Of a stretch of 8,028 nt of DNA, positions 4,672-8,028 are shown piece after piece. This DNA comes from an uncultured Erysipelotrichaceae bacterium (GTDB lineage Bacteria; Bacillota_I; Bacilli_A; Erysipelotrichales; Erysipelotrichaceae). The stretch spans positions 1 through 8,028 of the forward strand of contig CACZNO010000156.1 in the NCBI GenBank assembly GCA_902782505.1. Direction: 5' to 3'. Made by a program: the position numbers and the translations under genes. Every line of letters starts with the position of its first letter. Within the stretch, counting starts at the first letter, position 1. The notes beneath the pieces were generated by a model, which saw only the letters and a list, made by a program, of their open reading frames with translations, was not told where the DNA came from and made no database searches.

Positions 4672-6557
4672 GCGTAAGAGATACCTGGGCGCCGGAGTTT
4701 TTGCGGAGGCTGGCCCATCGGGAAGATGAAATGAAATGGCTCTATATGGAGCTGTATAACAATCAGGAAGCCTACGATTATTTCGTGGGCATGTTGTACA
4801 GGGTTTATTCCGAAAGGGATGAGAAACTGAAACTCTGGGATCAATACCGCCACGAACAGGCTTCCGGATGGTACCGTTCCAACGACATGTTGGGAATGGT
4901 CATGTATGTGAACTGTTTCGCGGAAAATCTCCGCGGGGTCATGGATCATTTTGATTATCTGAAACAATGCGGGATCAAGTATCTTCATTTGATGCCGCCT
5001 TTGGCGTCGCCCAAGGGCAAGAGCGACGGCGGATACGCAGTCAGCGATTTCAAGAAAATCGAACCGGAACTCGGAACGATGGAAGATCTGCGCAAACTCG
5101 CGGCGATGTGCCATAAAGCCCGGATCTACGTGTGTCTGGATTTCGTGATGAACCACACCAGCGACGAACACGAATGGGCAATCAAGGCAAAGGAAGGCCA
5201 GAAGGAATACATGGACCGGTATTTCTTCTTTGATGACTGGAGCGTTCCGAACGAATTCGAGAAGACCGTACCGCAGGTATTCCCGACCACCGCGCCGGGG
5301 AACTTCAGCTGGTGCCCGGAAGTCAACAAGGTCGTCATGACAACGTTCTATCCGTACCAGTGGGATTTGAATTACGGCAACTGCGTGGTCTTCAACGATA
5401 TGACCGAGAATATGTTATACCTGTGCAACCGCGGGGTGGATATCCTGCGGCTGGACGCGGTACCCTACATCTGGAAGGAATTAGGCACGAATTGCCGCAA
5501 TCTTCCGAAAGTGCACACGCTGGTGCGCATTATGCGCTTAGCAAGTGAGATCGTATGCCCGGGAACATTATTGCTGGGAGAAGTCGTGATGGAACCGTCC
5601 AAGGTCGTACCGTATTTCGGAACGGTGGAAAAGCCGGAATGTCATCTGTTGTACAATGTGACGACGATGGCTTCGATGTGGCATACCGTGGCGACCAAGG
5701 ATGTCAATCTTCTGAAACATCAGCTGGCCTCGGTCTTTGCGCTGCCGGGAGAATATACGTTCTTAAACTATCTGCGCTGCCATGACGATATCGGCTGGGG
5801 ACTGGATTATGATTTCCTGGCCGGTTACGGAATGGAACAGGTGGCGCATAAGAAATTCCTCAACGACTATCTGACCGGAAAATACTACGGTTCGTATGCC
5901 CGCGGGGAATTGTACAACGACGATCCGAAACTGGGAGACGCGCGTTTATGCGGAACGACGGCGTCGCTTTGCGGAATCGAGGGTGCGCTAGAGAAAAACG
6001 ATGCGGAAAAGCTCAGGGACGCGATCCGGTTTGACCGGATGTTACATGCGTTCTTGCTGACGCAAAGCGGCATCCCGGTGATTTATTCCGGAGACGAAGT
6101 GGGACAGCTGAACGACAACTCGTACCACGACGATCCGCTCAAACGGGAGGATTCCCGCTACATTCACCGCGGGAACTTCGTATGGGAAAAGACCGCGCAT
6201 CTGGAGGATCCGAAGACGGTGGAAGGTGAGATCTACCAGTCGATCATGAAACTGGCGAAGATCCGGAAACAGTACACGGTATTCAACAGTAAAGCCGATG
6301 TCTGGCTGCTGGAACCCTACAACGACCACATTCTGGGCATCGGAAGATATTACGAGGGACAGAAACTTCTGGCGTTGTTCAACTTTGCGGAAGATGAGGA
6401 GATCGCCTGGATCTACGAAGACGAAACGTATACGGATCTTTGGACGATGAAACCGCGCAGCGCGCATGAAGTGCGGGTCCCGGGACATGACTTTGTATGG
6501 CTGTTCCGGGAATACGAAGGAGGATACAGCGATGAAACTGATCTTTCTGGATATTGA
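4668..6557 (+). CDS. Amylosucrase-type GH13 glucansucrase
   Basis: 629 residues, close to the 636 of Neisseria polysaccharea amylosucrase, which transfers the glucosyl unit of sucrose to an alpha-1,4-glucan and releases fructose. Layout: N-terminal helical domain (about 1-70), the GH13 (beta/alpha)8 barrel, and a C-terminal beta domain (about 540-613). GH13 motifs are intact: DFVMNH (158-163), GVDILRLDAVP with nucleophile D263, GEVVMEP with acid/base E305, and RCHDDIGW with H372 and transition-state Asp D373. Family-specific marks are SDGGYAVSDF (D120), TAPGNFSW, YQWDLNYGN, ELGTNCRNLP and DDPLKREDSRYIHR (R497). D120 and R497 appear to match the pocket salt bridge D144-R509 of the Neisseria enzyme. 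There is no signal peptide, so it acts in the cytosol. It starts within the fructokinase stop (ATGA) with only a weak GAGG 16 bases upstream, suggesting translational coupling. Its last 26 bases overlap the HAD gene. A mainly hydrolytic 'sucrose hydrolase' is the alternative. Confidence 0.9.
   Translation: MSVRDTWAPEFLRRLAHREDEMKWLYMELYNNQEAYDYFVGMLYRVYSERDEKLKLWDQYRHEQASGWYRSNDMLGMVMYVNCFAENLRGVMDHFDYLKQCGIKYLHLMPPLASPKGKSDGGYAVSDFKKIEPELGTMEDLRKLAAMCHKARIYVCLDFVMNHTSDEHEWAIKAKEGQKEYMDRYFFFDDWSVPNEFEKTVPQVFPTTAPGNFSWCPEVNKVVMTTFYPYQWDLNYGNCVVFNDMTENMLYLCNRGVDILRLDAVPYIWKELGTNCRNLPKVHTLVRIMRLASEIVCPGTLLLGEVVMEPSKVVPYFGTVEKPECHLLYNVTTMASMWHTVATKDVNLLKHQLASVFALPGEYTFLNYLRCHDDIGWGLDYDFLAGYGMEQVAHKKFLNDYLTGKYYGSYARGELYNDDPKLGDARLCGTTASLCGIEGALEKNDAEKLRDAIRFDRMLHAFLLTQSGIPVIYSGDEVGQLNDNSYHDDPLKREDSRYIHRGNFVWEKTAHLEDPKTVEGEIYQSIMKLAKIRKQYTVFNSKADVWLLEPYNDHILGIGRYYEGQKLLALFNFAEDEEIAWIYEDETYTDLWTMKPRSAHEVRVPGHDFVWLFREYEGGYSDETDLSGY
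6517..6523 (+). promoter_or_regulatory. Ribosome binding site that fixes the HAD phosphatase start
   Basis: AAGGAGG lies inside the end of the amylosucrase gene, 8 bases before the ATG at 6532. It decides against an in-frame ATG at 6466, which would add 22 residues before the conserved MKLIFLDIDGT start and has no ribosome binding site. Confidence 0.88.
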
Positions 6558-7353
6558 CGGAACCTTGGTGGAACCCGGAACCAACGTACCGCCCCAAAGC
6601 GCGATGGACGCGATTCATAAAGCGCAGGAAGCCGGCAACAAAGTCTTTCTGTGTTCGGGACGGAATTATGATATGCTGAAACCGTTATTGAAGTACGGAT
6701 TCGACGGGTACATCGCTTCGGCGGGCGGCTACATCGTCGCGGAGGATAAACTGCTGTACAGCGAACCGATGGATAAGCGGGAGTTCCGGGAGATTCTGGA
6801 TCTTCTTCATCAAAACGGCGTGTTCTGCACGGTGGAAGCGAAAGACGCAACGTACGGAGATGAGAATCTGGCGGAAATCTTAGGAAACGCGGCGGCGGGG
6901 AATTCGGAAATCGAACGCTGGCGCAAAGCCCTGGCGGAAGAGCTCAACATCAAGCCTCTGAAGGAATTTGACGGGCGCCCGGTCTACAAGATCGTCATCA
7001 TGTGCGAGACGATGGACCAGCTGGCGGAAGCGATCCGGCTTTACGGAGACCGGTATGAGTTCTGTGTGCAGGAAGTGTTCTCCCGCGGAGGCATCATCAA
7101 CGGGGAACTGATCAACCGGAAATACGACAAGGGACGCGGCGTCTTGCGGGTCGCGGATTTCTACGGAGTAAGCGTCAGGAATACCGTGGGATTCGGGGAT
7201 TCGATGAACGACGTCACGATGATCGATACGGTAGGTACCGGCGTCTGTATGGAAAACGGGAGCGCAGAGCTGAAGAAACACAGCGATACAGTGGTTCCCT
7301 CCGTGAAGGACGACGGATTATACAAAGGCTTTGAAATGCTGAAACTTATGTAA
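6532..7353 (+). CDS. Cof-type HAD-IIB sugar-phosphate phosphatase
   Basis: 273-residue cytosolic phosphatase of the haloacid dehalogenase superfamily, subfamily IIB (Cof/YidA type), which usually removes phosphate from sugar phosphates. Motifs: motif I LDIDGT with nucleophile D7 and acid/base D9, motif II CSGRN (S42), motif III lysine K200 in YDKGRG, and motif IV GFGDSMNDVTM with Mg-binding D223 and D227. The C2-type cap (about 80-190) lies between motifs II and III and sets the substrate. The start is fixed by AAGGAGG at 6517-6523, and the first 26 bases overlap the amylosucrase gene. The sucrose PTS gene follows after 16 bases. This position between a sucrose PTS and an enzyme needing free sucrose suggests sucrose-6-phosphate as a substrate. 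That is inference: HAD-IIB proteins are often broad in specificity, and other sugar phosphates are equally possible from sequence. Confidence 0.9.
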   Translation: MKLIFLDIDGTLVEPGTNVPPQSAMDAIHKAQEAGNKVFLCSGRNYDMLKPLLKYGFDGYIASAGGYIVAEDKLLYSEPMDKREFREILDLLHQNGVFCTVEAKDATYGDENLAEILGNAAAGNSEIERWRKALAEELNIKPLKEFDGRPVYKIVIMCETMDQLAEAIRLYGDRYEFCVQEVFSRGGIINGELINRKYDKGRGVLRVADFYGVSVRNTVGFGDSMNDVTMIDTVGTGVCMENGSAELKKHSDTVVPSVKDDGLYKGFEMLKLM

Positions 7354-7369
7354 GAGAAAGGGGAAAGTT

Positions 7370-8028
7370 ATGGCATTGGATTACAGGAAATGCGCTGAAG
7401 AGATCTTCAGCCATCTCGGCGGAAAAGACAACATCGCTTCGGCAGCGCATTGTGCTACAAGACTGCGTCTCGCAATTGTAGACAACAACAAAGTGGATGT
7501 GAAGGCACTGGAAAACGTCGACGGCGTCAAGGGCGTGTTCTCGTCCAACGGTCAGCTGCAGCTGATCATCGGGACCGGTACGGTCAACAAGGTATACGAT
7601 GAATTCCTGGCGGTCACCGGATTGACGGCGGCTTCCAAGGAAGACGTCAAGGCAGCCGCAGCGGCACAGATGCCGATCTGGAAGAGATTGATCAAGTCGC
7701 TGGGCGACGTATTCGTACCGATCCTTCCGGCCATCGTCGCGTCCGGCTTAATGATGGGCGTCGTCGAAGCGTTAGGTAAAGCGATTCCGACCTTCGGCGC
7801 ATCCGACTGGTTCGGATATCTCGATATGGTCGCCAACGCGGCGTTCGTATTCTTACCGGCCATCGTGGCGGTATCCGCGGCGAGAGTCTTCGGCGGCAAC
7901 ATCTTCTTAGGCGCGGTTATCGGCTTATTGATGATCCACCCGAACCTGATGAACGCCTGGAACGTAAGCACGGCGGAATCGATTCCGACCTGGAAATTAT
8001 TATTCTTCAACGTCCCGCAGGTAGGGTA
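7370..8028 (+). CDS. scrA: PTS sucrose-specific EIIBC component, 5' part (continues beyond window)
   Basis: The first 219 codons of a membrane phosphotransferase permease, open to the window end. Residues 4-85 form the EIIB domain with the phosphorylated cysteine C28 in AAHCATRLRL, followed by GVFSSNGQLQLIIGTGTVNKVYDEF, the sequence style of sucrose enzymes. A linker rich in Ala and Lys leads to the EIIC domain with helices near 113-137 and 152-170, FGGNIFLGAVIG (174-185) and HPNLMNAW (190-197), also close to sucrose-type ScrA/SacP rather than trehalose or beta-glucoside permeases. It would import sucrose and phosphorylate it on the glucosyl C6 using phosphate passed from PEP through HPr and an EIIA. 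An EIIA domain may lie at the unseen C-terminus or be shared. The ATG follows AAAGGGGA (7357-7364) by 5 bases and the HAD stop by 16 bases, so it is the fourth gene of the operon. Confidence 0.88.
   Translation, partial: MALDYRKCAEEIFSHLGGKDNIASAAHCATRLRLAIVDNNKVDVKALENVDGVKGVFSSNGQLQLIIGTGTVNKVYDEFLAVTGLTAASKEDVKAAAAAQMPIWKRLIKSLGDVFVPILPAIVASGLMMGVVEALGKAIPTFGASDWFGYLDMVANAAFVFLPAIVAVSAARVFGGNIFLGAVIGLLMIHPNLMNAWNVSTAESIPTWKLLFFNVPQVG

Noticed and set aside
4512..5171. A 219-codon reading frame on the - strand
   Set aside because: It is antisense to the fructokinase and amylosucrase genes, which have complete family motifs. It has no recognisable domain and is explained by the codon bias of the sense frame.
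6466..6531. Upstream in-frame ATG that would extend the HAD protein by 22 residues
   Set aside because: No ribosome binding site precedes it, and the added residues lie before the canonical motif I start. The ATG at 6532 has AAGGAGG at ideal spacing.
7552..8010. A 152-codon reading frame on the - strand
   Set aside because: It is the shadow of the EIIBC gene, whose sense frame has the EIIB cysteine motif and stays open to the window end.
1..8028. CRISPR arrays, insertion sequences, toxin-antitoxin or phage defence genes
   Set aside because: No spaced direct repeats, transposase motifs, terminal inverted repeats or defence domains were seen.

Overview
The window reads as chromosomal DNA of a Gram-positive Bacillota bacterium, possibly a gut Erysipelotrichia-type organism. 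The low-GC-phylum hallmarks are strong AGGAGG-type ribosome binding sites, compact intrinsic terminators with T-tracts, a PTS sucrose system and an FtsX-type ABC exporter. Base composition is moderate (slightly above 50% GC by eye), yet TTA is a favoured leucine codon. TGA and TAA/TAG are all used as stops, so the code is standard. The family-level placement is an inference; phylum level is safer. No stretch longer than 300 bases lacks a gene, and every gene is on the + strand.

Region 1 (1-2448): the 3' part of a large FtsX/MacB-type ABC permease, cut by the window edge, followed 12 bases later by its ATPase. The ATPase ribosome binding site lies in a small hairpin. The unit ends at a clear intrinsic terminator.

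Region 2 (2516-2771): a consensus-strength promoter (TTGAAA-17-TATAAT) drives tRNA-Cys(GCA) and tRNA-Leu(UAA), both with encoded CCA, closed by a terminator.

Region 3 (2782-3599): an extended -10 promoter directly behind the tRNA terminator drives a 56-codon acidic micro-gene and a four-helix membrane protein resembling DUF5684, closed by a strong terminator.

Region 4 (3638-8028, running off the end): a sugar operon with promoter TTGAAA-18-TACAAT, whose -35 box overlaps a near-consensus CcpA (cre) site. Gene order is PfkB-family fructokinase, GH13 amylosucrase-type enzyme (4-base ATGA overlap), Cof-type HAD phosphatase (26-base overlap), and a sucrose-type PTS EIIBC (16-base gap, truncated by the window).

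The operon is the most interesting part. A sucrose PTS delivers sucrose phosphorylated on its glucosyl C6, but amylosucrases use free sucrose, and no GH32 sucrose-6-phosphate hydrolase is visible. The HAD phosphatase, translationally interlocked with the amylosucrase gene, could supply the missing step. The proposed route is sucrose -> sucrose-6-phosphate (PTS) -> sucrose (HAD) -> alpha-glucan + fructose (amylosucrase) -> fructose-6-phosphate (fructokinase). This would turn imported sucrose partly into stored glucan. It is a hypothesis from gene content, not a demonstrated pathway.
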